Shown: positions 16,804 through 25,669 of the stretch, piece after piece
Numbering within the stretch: the stretch's first letter is position 1
How the letters are laid out: each line of letters begins with the position of its first letter
Assembly: GCA_036501485.1 (NCBI GenBank)
Contig: DASYAG010000019.1
Coordinates: 1-64,000 of the forward strand
Reading direction: 5' to 3'
DNA from: PALSA-607 sp036501485
GTDB taxonomy: Bacteria > Actinomycetota > Actinomycetes > Acidothermales > Acidothermaceae
Length of the DNA stretch: 64,000 nucleotides
The notes under the pieces: generated by a model
What the model was told of the DNA's origin: nothing
The model's database searches: none
The model's input: only the letters and a program-made list of their open reading frames with translations
Program-made: the position numbers and the translations under genes

Positions 16804-18036
16804 ATGACGGCCATCCAGCTCAGACCGCCGATCGCGTTGACGACGGCGCGCAAGGTCGTTAAACGCCACGCGCCGAGAGCGCTCCCTCTACTTGGGCCGC
16901 CATTCGCAGCGCTCGTCGCCGGCTGGATTCTGGTGGCCAGCCGCGCACCCAAGGGTTGGACGAGTGTCTTCAATCCGGCGACGTTCAACCACTGGGACGC
17001 CGACAAGTACCTGAGCATCGCCGAACACGGATATCGGGCCAGTGCGCAATGCCGCACCACCCCGGCGTTTCCCAACTGCGGCAACCTCACCTGGTTCCCT
17101 GGTTATCCCGGTCTTGTCCGAGTGGTCGCCTCAACCCACGTCGGGTATCCGGCGGCAGCCCTCGTGGTCGCGTGGATTTGTTGGTATCTGACGCTGCTCA
17201 TGGTGTGGATACTCAGTGCGAACGGCGCGGACCGTGCAGACATGGCAACACGAGGCGGGACGGCGAGGCGGGTCGCCTGTCTCGCACTGGCCGCCGTGTT
17301 TCCGGGCCAGGTCTACTACGCGGCGCTGTTCCCAATCTCGTTACTTACCTTCGCCTTGTTGTTATGCATCTGGTTGGCGACGCGCACGTCATTCGCGACC
17401 CGCGCAACCGCCGTCCGAACTGGTGTTCTTGGTGTTGTTGCCGGGCTCTCTTATCCGCTCGCACTTGCGGCCACTCCGGCACTGATACTTGGAGCGTTTA
17501 TTACGCGCAGTCGCCATGCGCGCATCACGATGTTTACCGGCGCTGCCGCGGTCGTCGCAGGTTTCGGCCTCGTACTCGCGTACGCACAACTGCGCGTCGG
17601 CTTGTGGAACGCGTACTTCATCACCGAGAAACACGAGTACGGCGTCAAAGCGCACAGCCCGCTGACTTTGTTGGACACGCGCTACCGCCAATTCATGCAC
17701 CCGCCTTCGTCGTGGTTTCGCATCACCACGCAACAAGGCGCACTCGCGACGTTGCTCGTGGCGCTCGCACTAGCAGTCACTGTGCCGGCGCTTATTCGAG
17801 CCCGGCGCTCGGCCGATCGCACGGATCTCGCGCTGCTCGGGACGGCGTTCGTCGCCTGGCTGATCCCCTACGTCGGTGCCGGCGGCCTCAGTGTCTACCG
17901 GGCGGAGGCGTGCCTCATCGTGCTCGTGCCGCTGCTGCGCCGGCTGCCGCTGTGGATGATTGCCGCCCTCGTTTGGGCCGCTGCGATAGTCGCCTACCGC
18001 ATGGCACCGCTGTTCTTTTCCAACGCGCTTATCTGA
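16804..18036 (+). CDS. GT-C/PIG-V-like mannosyltransferase, first of tandem pair
   Basis: The 410-residue polytopic protein has about 9-10 hydrophobic segments. Near residues 60-75 it carries NHWDADKYLSIAEHGY and then WFPGYPGLVR, the WDxxxY...GY...FPxYP pattern of PIG-V-like GPI/polyprenyl-linked mannosyltransferases, with the acidic residue in the first extracytoplasmic loop. Such enzymes use a lipid-linked sugar donor outside the membrane. The gene downstream (18151-19350) is a clear paralogue along its whole length. Acceptor unknown; several other glycosylation genes occur in the window. Confidence 0.8.
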   Translation: MTAIQLRPPIALTTARKVVKRHAPRALPLLGPPFAALVAGWILVASRAPKGWTSVFNPATFNHWDADKYLSIAEHGYRASAQCRTTPAFPNCGNLTWFPGYPGLVRVVASTHVGYPAAALVVAWICWYLTLLMVWILSANGADRADMATRGGTARRVACLALAAVFPGQVYYAALFPISLLTFALLLCIWLATRTSFATRATAVRTGVLGVVAGLSYPLALAATPALILGAFITRSRHARITMFTGAAAVVAGFGLVLAYAQLRVGLWNAYFITEKHEYGVKAHSPLTLLDTRYRQFMHPPSSWFRITTQQGALATLLVALALAVTVPALIRARRSADRTDLALLGTAFVAWLIPYVGAGGLSVYRAEACLIVLVPLLRRLPLWMIAALVWAAAIVAYRMAPLFFSNALI

Positions 18037-18150
18037 CTCGTCTCAAGCAACAGTAAATCTAGTGGCACGACAGCGGGCTAGTCATAATTTCGTTGCCAAG
18101 CCGAGACATTTGAGCGGAACCTGCGAGCGTTCGCAATCAGTCCCATCAAT

Positions 18151-19350
18151 ATGACGACCACTCAACTCAGGCCGCCGCTTGCGCCGACGCCCCTCCCGGA
18201 GACGGAAAGGCGGCGCGCACTCGCAACGTTCGCGCCGCCTCTTGTCGCGCTGCTAGCAGGCTGGAGTCTTATCGCCAGCCGCGCACCCAAGGGCTGGACG
18301 AGCATGTTCAACCCGGCAACGTTCAACCATTGGGACGCCGGCCAATACCTCAGCATCGCCAAACACGGCTACCGCGACTCGACGCACTGCAACATCTCGC
18401 CATCGGTCCACTTGTGCGGCAACGTCACCTGGTTCCCAGGCTATCCGGGCCTCATCCGGCTATTCACCTTGACCCACATCGGCTACTTAGCAGCCGCACT
18501 CGCCGTCGCGTGGAGCTGCTGGTACCTGACGCTGCTCATGGTCTGGGTACTCAGTAGGGCCAAAGAAGCACGGGGCCGGACGTCGAGGGGTGTCGCTTGT
18601 CTCGCACTGGCAGCAGTGTTTCCGGGCCAGGTCTATTCCGCTGCGCTGTTCCCGATCTCGTTGGTGACCTTCGCTGTGTTGTTGTGCGTCTGGCTAGCGA
18701 CGCGCGCGTCATTCGCTAGCCGAGCAACCGTCGTCCGATCAAGTGTTGCTGGCGTCATGGCAGGACTCGCGCATCCACTTGCGATGGCGGCCGCACCCGC
18801 CTTGCTGTTGAGCGCACTCGTCGCGCGCCGTCGTCGTGCGGCCATGGTCGCTGCCGCGGCTTCCGTTGTCTGCGGCTTCGCGCTCGTACTTGCGTACGCG
18901 CAACTGAGCGTCGGCAAGTGGAACGCCTATTTCATTTCGGAGCGCGAAGAATATGGCGTTCGGGCGCACAATCCGTTCGAGTTCTTGACCGCGCGCTACC
19001 ACCAGCTGCTGCATCCGAGTTCGTCGACGGTGCACATCATCACGCAGCAAGGTGCGCTTGCGACGCTGCTGGTCGTCGTCGCGATCGTCGTCACTGTGCC
19101 GGTGCTCATACAAGCTCGCCGCTCGGCGGATCTCACCGACATCGCGTTGCCGGCAACCGCGTGCATCGTGTGGCTGATCCCGTACGTCGGCGCCGGCGCG
19201 TTGAGCATCTACCGCTCAGAGGCGTGCCTCATCGTGCTTGTCCCGCTGCTGCGGCGGCTGCCGGTCTGGGCCATCGTCGTGCTCGCGGGTGCCGCCGGCG
19301 TCGTCGCCTACGACATGGCGCCACTGTTCTTCTCCGGCGCACTCGTCTAG
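18151..19350 (+). CDS. GT-C/PIG-V-like mannosyltransferase, second of tandem pair
   Basis: The 399-residue membrane protein aligns with the preceding gene from end to end; by eye about two thirds of residues match, including SRAPKGWTS, FNPATFNHWDA, WFPGYPGL, FPGQVY and the C-terminal MAPLFFSxAL. The motif is NHWDAGQYLSIAKHGY. The two genes are separated by 114 bases without a conserved leader, so each may have its own promoter. The 3' end overlaps the convergent epimerase gene by 4 bases. Its last 132 bases also occur as an isolated copy at 25672-25803. Confidence 0.8.
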   Translation: MTTTQLRPPLAPTPLPETERRRALATFAPPLVALLAGWSLIASRAPKGWTSMFNPATFNHWDAGQYLSIAKHGYRDSTHCNISPSVHLCGNVTWFPGYPGLIRLFTLTHIGYLAAALAVAWSCWYLTLLMVWVLSRAKEARGRTSRGVACLALAAVFPGQVYSAALFPISLVTFAVLLCVWLATRASFASRATVVRSSVAGVMAGLAHPLAMAAAPALLLSALVARRRRAAMVAAAASVVCGFALVLAYAQLSVGKWNAYFISEREEYGVRAHNPFEFLTARYHQLLHPSSSTVHIITQQGALATLLVVVAIVVTVPVLIQARRSADLTDIALPATACIVWLIPYVGAGALSIYRSEACLIVLVPLLRRLPVWAIVVLAGAAGVVAYDMAPLFFSGALV

Positions 19351-20426
19351 GGACCGACACCCGACTGAAGGAGTGTCGCGCGCATGGGTTGGTTGGCAAC
19401 CTCTCGGATGCCTTCTGGCCAGCTGACCTTCGCCATAAAGCCGAGCTCGTCGCGCGCTCGGGAGGGATCGGCGACGATGTGCCTGACGTCGCCGAGCCGG
19501 TATTCACCAGTTGCGATCGGTGACGGGCCGTCGGCCGCCGCAGCTAGGGCCGTCGCGACCTCGCCGATCGTGCATGGCGAGCCACTCGCGATGTTGTAGG
19601 CACGAAACTCGCGTCGCTGGTTGCACGCGGCGAGTACGTTCGCGCGGGCGATGTCAGTGACGTGCACAAAGTCTCGGACCTGCCGACCATCTTCGAACAC
19701 GCGCGGTGGCCGACCGGCTGCGAGTTCAGAGCGGAACAGCGCCGCCACGCCTGCGTAGGGCGTATCACGAGGCATTCGCGGGCCGTAGACGTTGTGGTAA
19801 CGCAATGCGCGTACGCCCGACGACGTTTCGCGCGCCCACGATGCCGCGAGAAACTCTTGAGCGATTTTCGTTGCGGCGTAGATGTTTCGGGGGTCGGCTG
19901 GAGTGTCCTCCTCGACCCGTTCTAGTGAGAGCGTCGAACGGCATCGCGGGCATCTGGGTTCGAAGAAGCCGGCAGCAAGGTCACCCGCTTCACGTGGCGA
20001 GGCCCGCACGATGCCGTCAAGTGCGCAACGGTAGCGGCCCTCGCCGTACACGACCATCGACGAGGCCAAGACCAGCTGGCGGACACCGCCCGCGGCCATC
20101 GCAGCGAGCAGCACCGCTGTGCCCATATCGTTGTGCCCGACGTAGTCGGGGAGATCGGCAATGTCCTTGCCAAGCCCCACCATCGCCGCCTGGTGGCAGA
20201 CGACGTCGACGCCCCGTAGCGCGTTGTCGATCGTTGCCCTATCACGAATGTCACCGCGAATTGCCTCGACCCCGTCCGGCGCTTGGATCGACGCACAGTG
20301 TCCGTGTACCGACGGCAACAGTGCATCGAGGAGCACGACATCGTCGCCAGCGGCAACGAAGGCTTCGACGACGTGCGATCCGATGAAGCCTGCACCGCCC
20401 GTCACCAGGACGCGCACGTCGGTCAC
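19347..20426 (-). CDS. NDP-sugar epimerase/dehydratase with CPxC insertion
   Basis: The 359-residue extended SDR has GGAGFIG at 10-16, catalytic region ASSMVVYGEG near 121-130 and YAATK (Tyr183, Lys187). An insertion at about 150-168 contains Cys159-Pro-Arg-Cys162, as found in dTDP-L-rhamnose 4-epimerase-like proteins, where a CPxCG knuckle is common. The likely role is interconversion of an NDP-hexose in the cytoplasm. It is the last gene of a six-gene overlapping operon; the GTG start overlaps the preceding stop (GTGA). The actual sugar cannot be determined from sequence. Confidence 0.85.
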   Translation of the reverse strand: MTDVRVLVTGGAGFIGSHVVEAFVAAGDDVVLLDALLPSVHGHCASIQAPDGVEAIRGDIRDRATIDNALRGVDVVCHQAAMVGLGKDIADLPDYVGHNDMGTAVLLAAMAAGGVRQLVLASSMVVYGEGRYRCALDGIVRASPREAGDLAAGFFEPRCPRCRSTLSLERVEEDTPADPRNIYAATKIAQEFLAASWARETSSGVRALRYHNVYGPRMPRDTPYAGVAALFRSELAAGRPPRVFEDGRQVRDFVHVTDIARANVLAACNQRREFRAYNIASGSPCTIGEVATALAAAADGPSPIATGEYRLGDVRHIVADPSRARDELGFMAKVSWPEGIREVANQPMRATLLQSGVGP

Positions 20427-20878
20427 CCGTCCTGGCTGGGCGGGGCGGCCTCAACGCGCCGTGTTCGCCGACGGAGTGCGACGACGATCGCGATTGCAAT
20501 CGCCGTCCAGACAATTGCGAGCACGATGACGAGGTTGCGCCCGTAGGCCAACGGCAGCAACGAGGAGTTGTCGGCGTAGTGCCGACCGCCTGGCGTCAGC
20601 ACGGCCGTCAATCCGACCACTAGAACGCAGCCGCTGACCAGCAACCCGACCTGGACGGCGGCCCTGGCGCGACGCGGCACCAGTCTGCCAACCACGACGC
20701 CGACGACGGCAATGGCGGGAGCAAGGATCAGGTCATGTGCGAGCGCCGCTGCGATGACCCAGGTGATCCACGACCGCGGATGCGTGTCGTGGCTGTGGGT
20801 CAAGATGCCGCGCACGCCGACGACGACGAAGCCGATTCCGATCGCGCCGACGATGGCTCGCCCCACCGACTGCTTCAC
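20423..20878 (-). CDS. Small membrane protein, 151 residues
   Basis: The protein has four hydrophobic segments (about residues 8-27, 40-62, 73-92 and 120-140) and a basic C-terminus. I chose the GTG at 20878, which overlaps the oxidoreductase stop as GTGA; the longer frame to 20947 would lie inside that gene. Its stop likewise overlaps the epimerase start. It probably works with the membrane molybdopterin protein or the glycosyltransferases of the operon. No family recognised. Confidence 0.75.
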   Translation of the reverse strand: MKQSVGRAIVGAIGIGFVVVGVRGILTHSHDTHPRSWITWVIAAALAHDLILAPAIAVVGVVVGRLVPRRARAAVQVGLLVSGCVLVVGLTAVLTPGGRHYADNSSLLPLAYGRNLVIVLAIVWTAIAIAIVVALRRRTRRVEAAPPSQDG

Positions 20879-22116
20879 AACACGTCCAACGCAGTGACCC
20901 ACTTCGTCTGCAAGACGCCAGGTCGATCGGCTGCGATGAGCCGGCACGGAAAGCCATGGTCAAGGTCAAGCTCGGCACCGTTCAACCGCAATGCCAGCAG
21001 CGTCAGGTGATCGGCAACCGCGGCGGACTCGAGCAACGATGTGCGGTAGCGGCCGCCAGCCTCCAGCGAAACGACCCGCACCTGCGCAGACTGCGATGCG
21101 CCGGCGTTTCGCACGAGGCCGCGCACCGAGACTCCTGTCCACGACGCCTCCGCGCTCCAGCCCTCGACACAGGCAATGGGCAACCGGACGTCGTGTTGGG
21201 TCATCGCCTGAAGTTGCGCGAGGCTAAACGACGCTGGTGTCGCGACGCGACCGGTGATCGCGAGGCGATACGCCGGGTCGCTGGCAGCCGCGCGGACGCC
21301 GGCGGCGCGCGCGGTTCGGTTGATCGGCAGTTGTTGCGGGCCGATGTCAGGGCGTCGTGGGCCAAGGACGTCGAGGCCACTCAGCGGTCGCAACGTCTCG
21401 CCAACCGTGGTCACGGCGACCAGAGCGATGCCGGCTCCGACACCCACGAGCAGGCCGCGTCGGCTCACGCCGGCCGGCTCGCCGGTCGGCTCGCTGGTCG
21501 GCGCACTCGGCGTTGGAGCGTCACCGTCGGCGTGGATAGCGGGCGGACTCTCCGCTAACGCGGAACTCCACCCGTTCTTGATTTCGATCCATTTGATCGA
21601 GACGTGCAGGAGTACCGACCCGGCCAGCACCCACGCCGTCCAGTAATGGACTGTCGTGAAGAAGAACGGCCAGGAGTACCAGTAGAAGATGTTCTGCAGA
21701 CCGGTCAAGAGCTCGAAGATCGCGCTACCTACGAGCAGCAGTAGCGAGCTTCGCTCGGCGGCGTGCAGCAGGTTGCGGGCTGGGGGCCATTGCCATAGCT
21801 TCGGGTAAACCGCCCACAACTTCAGCAGCAGCAGCGGAATACAGGCCAACCCGACCGCAACGTGCAGTCCCTGGGTGGCCCGGTACAACATCACTGGCCG
21901 GGTCGGGTAAGAGAGACCCCATTGCGGGTGCTGGGCGAGGTGGCTGGCGAGCCCTGTAACGAACGCAACCAGCAGGCAGGCACCAAGCAGCGTTCCGACC
22001 CGCGCAGTCAACGCAATCGACCGCAACCGACTGCGAAAGAATCCCGCTCGCAGTGGACCCTGACGAAGAACGGGCGGCGGCGTCGGCAACGGTTTGGTGA
22101 GGACCCGAAATATCAT
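20875..22116 (-). CDS. Membrane cytochrome-b-like/molybdopterin oxidoreductase fusion
   Basis: The 413-residue protein joins two parts. Residues 30-180 form about four membrane helices with several His (for example His85, His118, His157, His171) at positions suited to haem b ligation. Residues 275-413 are a sulfite-oxidase/YedY-type molybdopterin domain with the candidate Mo ligand Cys316 in LPIACVEGWS. Between them, residues 218-238 read SRRGLLVGVG followed by a hydrophobic stretch, an internal twin-arginine motif that could export the catalytic domain by Tat. The ATG at 22116 overlaps the methyltransferase stop (ATGA). Substrate unknown; electrons could pass between the haem domain and the quinone pool. 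Confidence 0.85.
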   Translation of the reverse strand: MIFRVLTKPLPTPPPVLRQGPLRAGFFRSRLRSIALTARVGTLLGACLLVAFVTGLASHLAQHPQWGLSYPTRPVMLYRATQGLHVAVGLACIPLLLLKLWAVYPKLWQWPPARNLLHAAERSSLLLLVGSAIFELLTGLQNIFYWYSWPFFFTTVHYWTAWVLAGSVLLHVSIKWIEIKNGWSSALAESPPAIHADGDAPTPSAPTSEPTGEPAGVSRRGLLVGVGAGIALVAVTTVGETLRPLSGLDVLGPRRPDIGPQQLPINRTARAAGVRAAASDPAYRLAITGRVATPASFSLAQLQAMTQHDVRLPIACVEGWSAEASWTGVSVRGLVRNAGASQSAQVRVVSLEAGGRYRTSLLESAAVADHLTLLALRLNGAELDLDHGFPCRLIAADRPGVLQTKWVTALDVL

Positions 22117-22796
22117 CGCTGCCCCGCGGGTTCCAGCGCAGTGAACCACCGGCCGTCGGCAGACCAGCACTCGTTTGTGACGAAGCCTGCCGCGGCCGCA
22201 ATGAGACCAATTCTCTCGACCGGAACGCGGGCCCACGGAAACCAGGAGGTGGCGGCCCCATCGGCGTAGCGGATTCGTGCGGGGCCGACATGCCCGACTG
22301 TTGTCGGTGGTTCGACCTCGACGAGCACGCAGCCGCTGGGCGCGAGCAACTGCAACACCCGACGCAGCAACGCGACTGGGTCGCCGCCGATCCCCACGTT
22401 GCCATCGATCAGCAGCGCAGTGTCCCAGCGGCCCTCACCGGGGATGTGACAGAAAACGCTGCGGTGTAAGGCAACACCGCCAGCTGCGCGGGTCAGCGAA
22501 ACCGCATCCGGAGTGACGTCGATCCCGAGCACTGCATGACCGCGGGCCGCGAGCGCGATGGTGAGCCGGCCTGGCCCACACCCGACATCAAGCGTCGTGC
22601 CGTGAACTCGTGTCAGTACGCTCGCATCCGCGTCGTTCGGGCGAGAACACCAGCGGCGCCAGTCCATCGACGTTCGCACACCATCGGCGTGTTCAAGCGA
22701 AGCGCTCACCTGCATGCCGAGGGCCGCGGTGCGCAGCTGCGCGCCGAACTCAGCCGCAGGCCACGATGGCGTGGGCAACTCGACGTCGGCTAACAC
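22113..22796 (-). CDS. Class I SAM-dependent methyltransferase
   Basis: The 227-residue protein shows motif I LDVGCGPGRL near residues 69-78, an acidic motif II position in LGIDVTP near 90-96 and a Rossmann-like core. The N-terminal 60 residues are family-specific. It overlaps the DUF2064 gene upstream by 7 bases (GTG start at 22796) and the oxidoreductase downstream by 4. In this operon it may methylate a sugar or lipid intermediate; that is inference from the neighbouring glycosyltransferase and epimerase genes. Confidence 0.85.
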   Translation of the reverse strand: MLADVELPTPSWPAAEFGAQLRTAALGMQVSASLEHADGVRTSMDWRRWCSRPNDADASVLTRVHGTTLDVGCGPGRLTIALAARGHAVLGIDVTPDAVSLTRAAGGVALHRSVFCHIPGEGRWDTALLIDGNVGIGGDPVALLRRVLQLLAPSGCVLVEVEPPTTVGHVGPARIRYADGAATSWFPWARVPVERIGLIAAAAGFVTNECWSADGRWFTALEPAGQR

Positions 22797-23467
22797 GAGG
22801 CAGCCATGACGTCGTCGATCTCGCGCAGTGCGGCGGCAAATGCGGTCGTCGGTGCGAGGTCGGCCACGCAGTGCGCATCAAAGACGTTATCGACGTCGCG
22901 CAACCCGGGCAGGGTGGTAACCCGCAGGCCGAGACTCTCAAACCGCGCGCGTTGAGCGAGGTACGTCCACGCTCGAGACATCGGGACGCCGACAAACGCG
23001 TGAGCGTTGGGACGTCGGAGGCCGACAGCCCAGTAGCCGCCGTCCTCGGCCGGCCCGATGACGGCGTCGACGGAATAGTCGAGCAACGCAGCCATCGCCT
23101 GGTCGAGGAGTTCGGCGGTGAGCTGCGGCGTGTCCATGCCCACAAGGAGTTGCGGCAGCTGCGACGCAGGGCGAGCGCCGAACGCGGCAGCGATTCGCTC
23201 GTCGAGTCCGCCTTCACATTGCGGGACAACGTCGAATTGCGAGAGCTGGTCGCAGCCTGCTGCCTCGACCATCTCTCGTCGCCCGTCAAGCACGAGCGTC
23301 CGCTCGCAAGCGGACGAGCGCACGACCGCGCGAAGCGTGTCGGTGAGTGCTGCCGCAGCGAGCGCGGCCGCTTGCGGAGGGGTGTACGGAGGGCAGAGGC
23401 GAGTCTTCACTTGACCGGCAACCGGCGCTTTCGCCAGCACAAGAACGCGGGCTTCCAGCGCCGTCAT
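22790..23467 (-). CDS. DUF2064 (TIGR04282-type) nucleotidyl/glycosyltransferase-like protein
   Basis: The 225-residue protein has the family signatures LVLAKAPVAGQVKTRL near the N-terminus, VGMDTPQL near 108-115 and AEDGGYWAVGL near 139-149. This GT-A-like fold family is often annotated after arsenosugar biosynthesis, but no arsenic gene is visible here and the name should not be taken literally. It lies between a GT2 glycosyltransferase and a methyltransferase in an overlapping operon. It may be a nucleotide-sugar synthesising or glycosyl-transferring step; direct evidence is lacking. Confidence 0.82.
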   Translation of the reverse strand: MTALEARVLVLAKAPVAGQVKTRLCPPYTPPQAAALAAAALTDTLRAVVRSSACERTLVLDGRREMVEAAGCDQLSQFDVVPQCEGGLDERIAAAFGARPASQLPQLLVGMDTPQLTAELLDQAMAALLDYSVDAVIGPAEDGGYWAVGLRRPNAHAFVGVPMSRAWTYLAQRARFESLGLRVTTLPGLRDVDNVFDAHCVADLAPTTAFAAALREIDDVMAASC

Positions 23468-24123
23468 GCGGCAAATACCTCACGCATGTCCCGGACCGCG
23501 CGCGCGGTACCGCGAATGGTGCCGGTGACCTTCGACTGACCGATCCGTTGCCGATAGCCGACATCGACCTCCGCCACGCTCCATCCGGCAGCAGCCGCGC
23601 GCAACACCATTTCAAGCGGGTATCCGAACCGGCGGTCAACGAGACCTAAGCCGACCAGCGCCTCACGTCGCGCAGCCCGCATCGGGCCGAGATCGTGCAG
23701 TGGCCAACCGGTACGTGCTCGAATTTGCCGCGCCAGCAAAGCATTCGCAACTCGCGCATGGCGTGGCCAGGCGATGCGAGTTTCGGCGATACGTCGGCCA
23801 AGCACGATGTCCGCCGCCCCCGCACTGACCGGATCGGCGACGGACGGCAGCTGACGCGGATCGAGCGATGCGTCGGCGTCCATAAAGCAGACAACATCCG
23901 ACGTCGCGTGCAGCAAGCCCGTATGGCAGGCAGCGCCGAAACCACGGCGTGGCTCCTCGACAACCATCGCGCCGAGCGAGCGAGCAACATCGACGCTGTT
24001 GTCATGCGAGCCGTTATCGACCACGATCGGCCGATATCCACGGGGCATCCGCGAGAGCACCCATGGCAACGCAGCTGCCTCGTTCAGGCACGGCAGGACA
24101 ACGTCGATGCGTGCGTTGGTCAT
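23464..24123 (-). CDS. GT2-family glycosyltransferase
   Basis: The 219-residue GT-A enzyme begins with DVVLPCLNEAAALPWVL and has VVDNGSHDNS near 34-43 and the metal-binding CFMDADAS near 77-84. The absence of membrane helices at the C-terminus and the short length fit the DPM1-like or UDP-glucosyl transferase subgroups acting on the cytoplasmic face. It is the first gene of the six-gene minus-strand operon. Its start lies 101 bases from the divergent GT-C-like gene at 24225, so the two probably share a promoter region. Confidence 0.87.
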   Translation of the reverse strand: MTNARIDVVLPCLNEAAALPWVLSRMPRGYRPIVVDNGSHDNSVDVARSLGAMVVEEPRRGFGAACHTGLLHATSDVVCFMDADASLDPRQLPSVADPVSAGAADIVLGRRIAETRIAWPRHARVANALLARQIRARTGWPLHDLGPMRAARREALVGLGLVDRRFGYPLEMVLRAAAAGWSVAEVDVGYRQRIGQSKVTGTIRGTARAVRDMREVFAA

Positions 24124-24224
24124 GTCCGAGACGCTAGGGCAGGACGGCTCGAATACTCCTTACGGTTTGAGGAACGCACGGCGGTGGCCCGTCACGCGGT
24201 GAACCGATCCGTAGGCTCCGACGT

Positions 24225-25604
24225 GTGTTAGCCCTCGCAACCAAACGTGACGTTGCCAGAGGGCTGAGGTATAGGCGCACACACCTAAGACCAGCGGCGC
24301 TCCTGACGGTGGTAGCACTGCTGGTTGCCAGCGCCGTCGTCTACGCTGCGGTCCACCTCGGCGCACACGCTCCCGCCAAGCAACACTTGCAGCTCGGCAC
24401 CGCTGCGCCCTTCTTTGGCCAGCGGCGCCACCGCATCGAGCTCACGCCGCTGTGGCCGGCCGCGGCCCTCGGTATCGCGATTATCGCCGCAGCACCGCTG
24501 ACTCGGCGGTTGTCATGGTGGTTGCTAATGGGATGTGCCTGGGTATCCGCCGCGGGGTGGGCCGTGCTACTTGCGGCATCCAGCGGTTGGCATGGCGTGG
24601 CCTCTCCCCTCACAAGCAGCACCGAGTACCGGGCTGCGTTGCCGTCTGTCGCGAACCCCATCCAGTTCGTGCGTGGGTTCGTCAGCGATCTGCACACGTA
24701 TCCGACTCAAGTCAAAGGGCATCCGCCACTCCCGGTAATCGTGCTGTGGAGCCTTGAGCACCTAGGTCTGCGTGGAGCAGGTTGGTCCGCCGCTTTAGTG
24801 ATCGCTGTCGGTACGTCCGCTGTCGTCGCGGTCGCGATAACGCTTCGTTGCGTCGGCGGGGCGGACCTCGCGAGGCGAGCACTCCCGTTCCTCGTGCTCG
24901 CCCCCGGCACCGCCTGGATCGCGACCAGCATGGATGGATTCTTCGCCGGCGTCGTCGCGTGGGGAGTCGCGCTCGTGGCGATCTCCCGGGCTCAGCAGTC
25001 CACTCGCGGAGTTGTGGCATCGGCTGCCGCAGGCGGTCTCCTCCTCGGCTGCGTCCCCTACTTGTCGTACGGGCTGCTACCCGTCGCGGCACTCGGGGTG
25101 ACAGCCCTTTTGCTCCCGCTCGAACGTTCTGTGATGTTGCGGGCGCCTCGCGGCCGCAGGTGGTGGGCCCTAGGCGGTGTTGCGGTCGGATTCGGCGCGG
25201 TCGTTGTCGCGTTCACCGCCGACGGGTTCTGGTGGCCGGACGGCGTGCGCGCGACCCACCGCTTCTATGCACACAACTACGGTTCGGGTAGCCGGCCCTA
25301 TGCATACTTCCTCTTGGCCGATCTCGCCGTGTTCGTTCTCATGATCGGCCCGGCTGCAGTCGCGGGCCTCGCCCGCATCAATCTGCGACGCCGGACGGCG
25401 GGGTGGCTCGTCGTCGCGGCCCTCGTCGCCGTCGTCGCAAGTGACCTGAGCGGAGTCATGCGCGGGGAGGTGGAACGGATCTGGCTGCCATACGCACCAT
25501 GGGTCGTGGTCGCAGCGGCGGCGCTTACCCGCACTCGGGGATGGCTGTTGCTGCAGGTCGCGGTCGCGCTCGCTGTGCAAGGGTTAGTGATCTCCCCGTG
25601 GTAG
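24225..25604 (+). CDS. Polytopic membrane protein, GT-C glycosyltransferase-like
   Basis: The 459-residue protein has about 10 hydrophobic segments. In the first long loop it has YPTQVKGHPPLPVIVLW (about residues 162-178), a G-HPPL motif typical of ArnT/PMT-like GT-C glycosyltransferases. It starts at GTG 24225, divergent from the GT2 operon, and probably completes the same pathway by transferring a polyprenyl-linked sugar outside the membrane. No clear DxD or similar catalytic pair can be assigned, so the enzyme call is tentative. Confidence 0.7.
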   Translation: MLALATKRDVARGLRYRRTHLRPAALLTVVALLVASAVVYAAVHLGAHAPAKQHLQLGTAAPFFGQRRHRIELTPLWPAAALGIAIIAAAPLTRRLSWWLLMGCAWVSAAGWAVLLAASSGWHGVASPLTSSTEYRAALPSVANPIQFVRGFVSDLHTYPTQVKGHPPLPVIVLWSLEHLGLRGAGWSAALVIAVGTSAVVAVAITLRCVGGADLARRALPFLVLAPGTAWIATSMDGFFAGVVAWGVALVAISRAQQSTRGVVASAAAGGLLLGCVPYLSYGLLPVAALGVTALLLPLERSVMLRAPRGRRWWALGGVAVGFGAVVVAFTADGFWWPDGVRATHRFYAHNYGSGSRPYAYFLLADLAVFVLMIGPAAVAGLARINLRRRTAGWLVVAALVAVVASDLSGVMRGEVERIWLPYAPWVVVAAAALTRTRGWLLLQVAVALAVQGLVISPW

Positions 25605-25669
25605 ACCGCGATGAATTTCGCCAGCGGCTGGACCTATGTCGTGATGCCAGGGTCGACGGAGCATGTCGG

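Noticed and set aside
16633..16869. N-terminal extension of RsmI
   Set aside because: Open only because of GC-rich sequence; it would add 79 residues absent from the family and cover the inverted repeat and divergent promoter.
22790..23467. Arsenosugar biosynthesis role for the DUF2064 protein
   Set aside because: The label derives from a family name; no arsenic methylation, transport or arsR-metal-binding gene is visible nearby.
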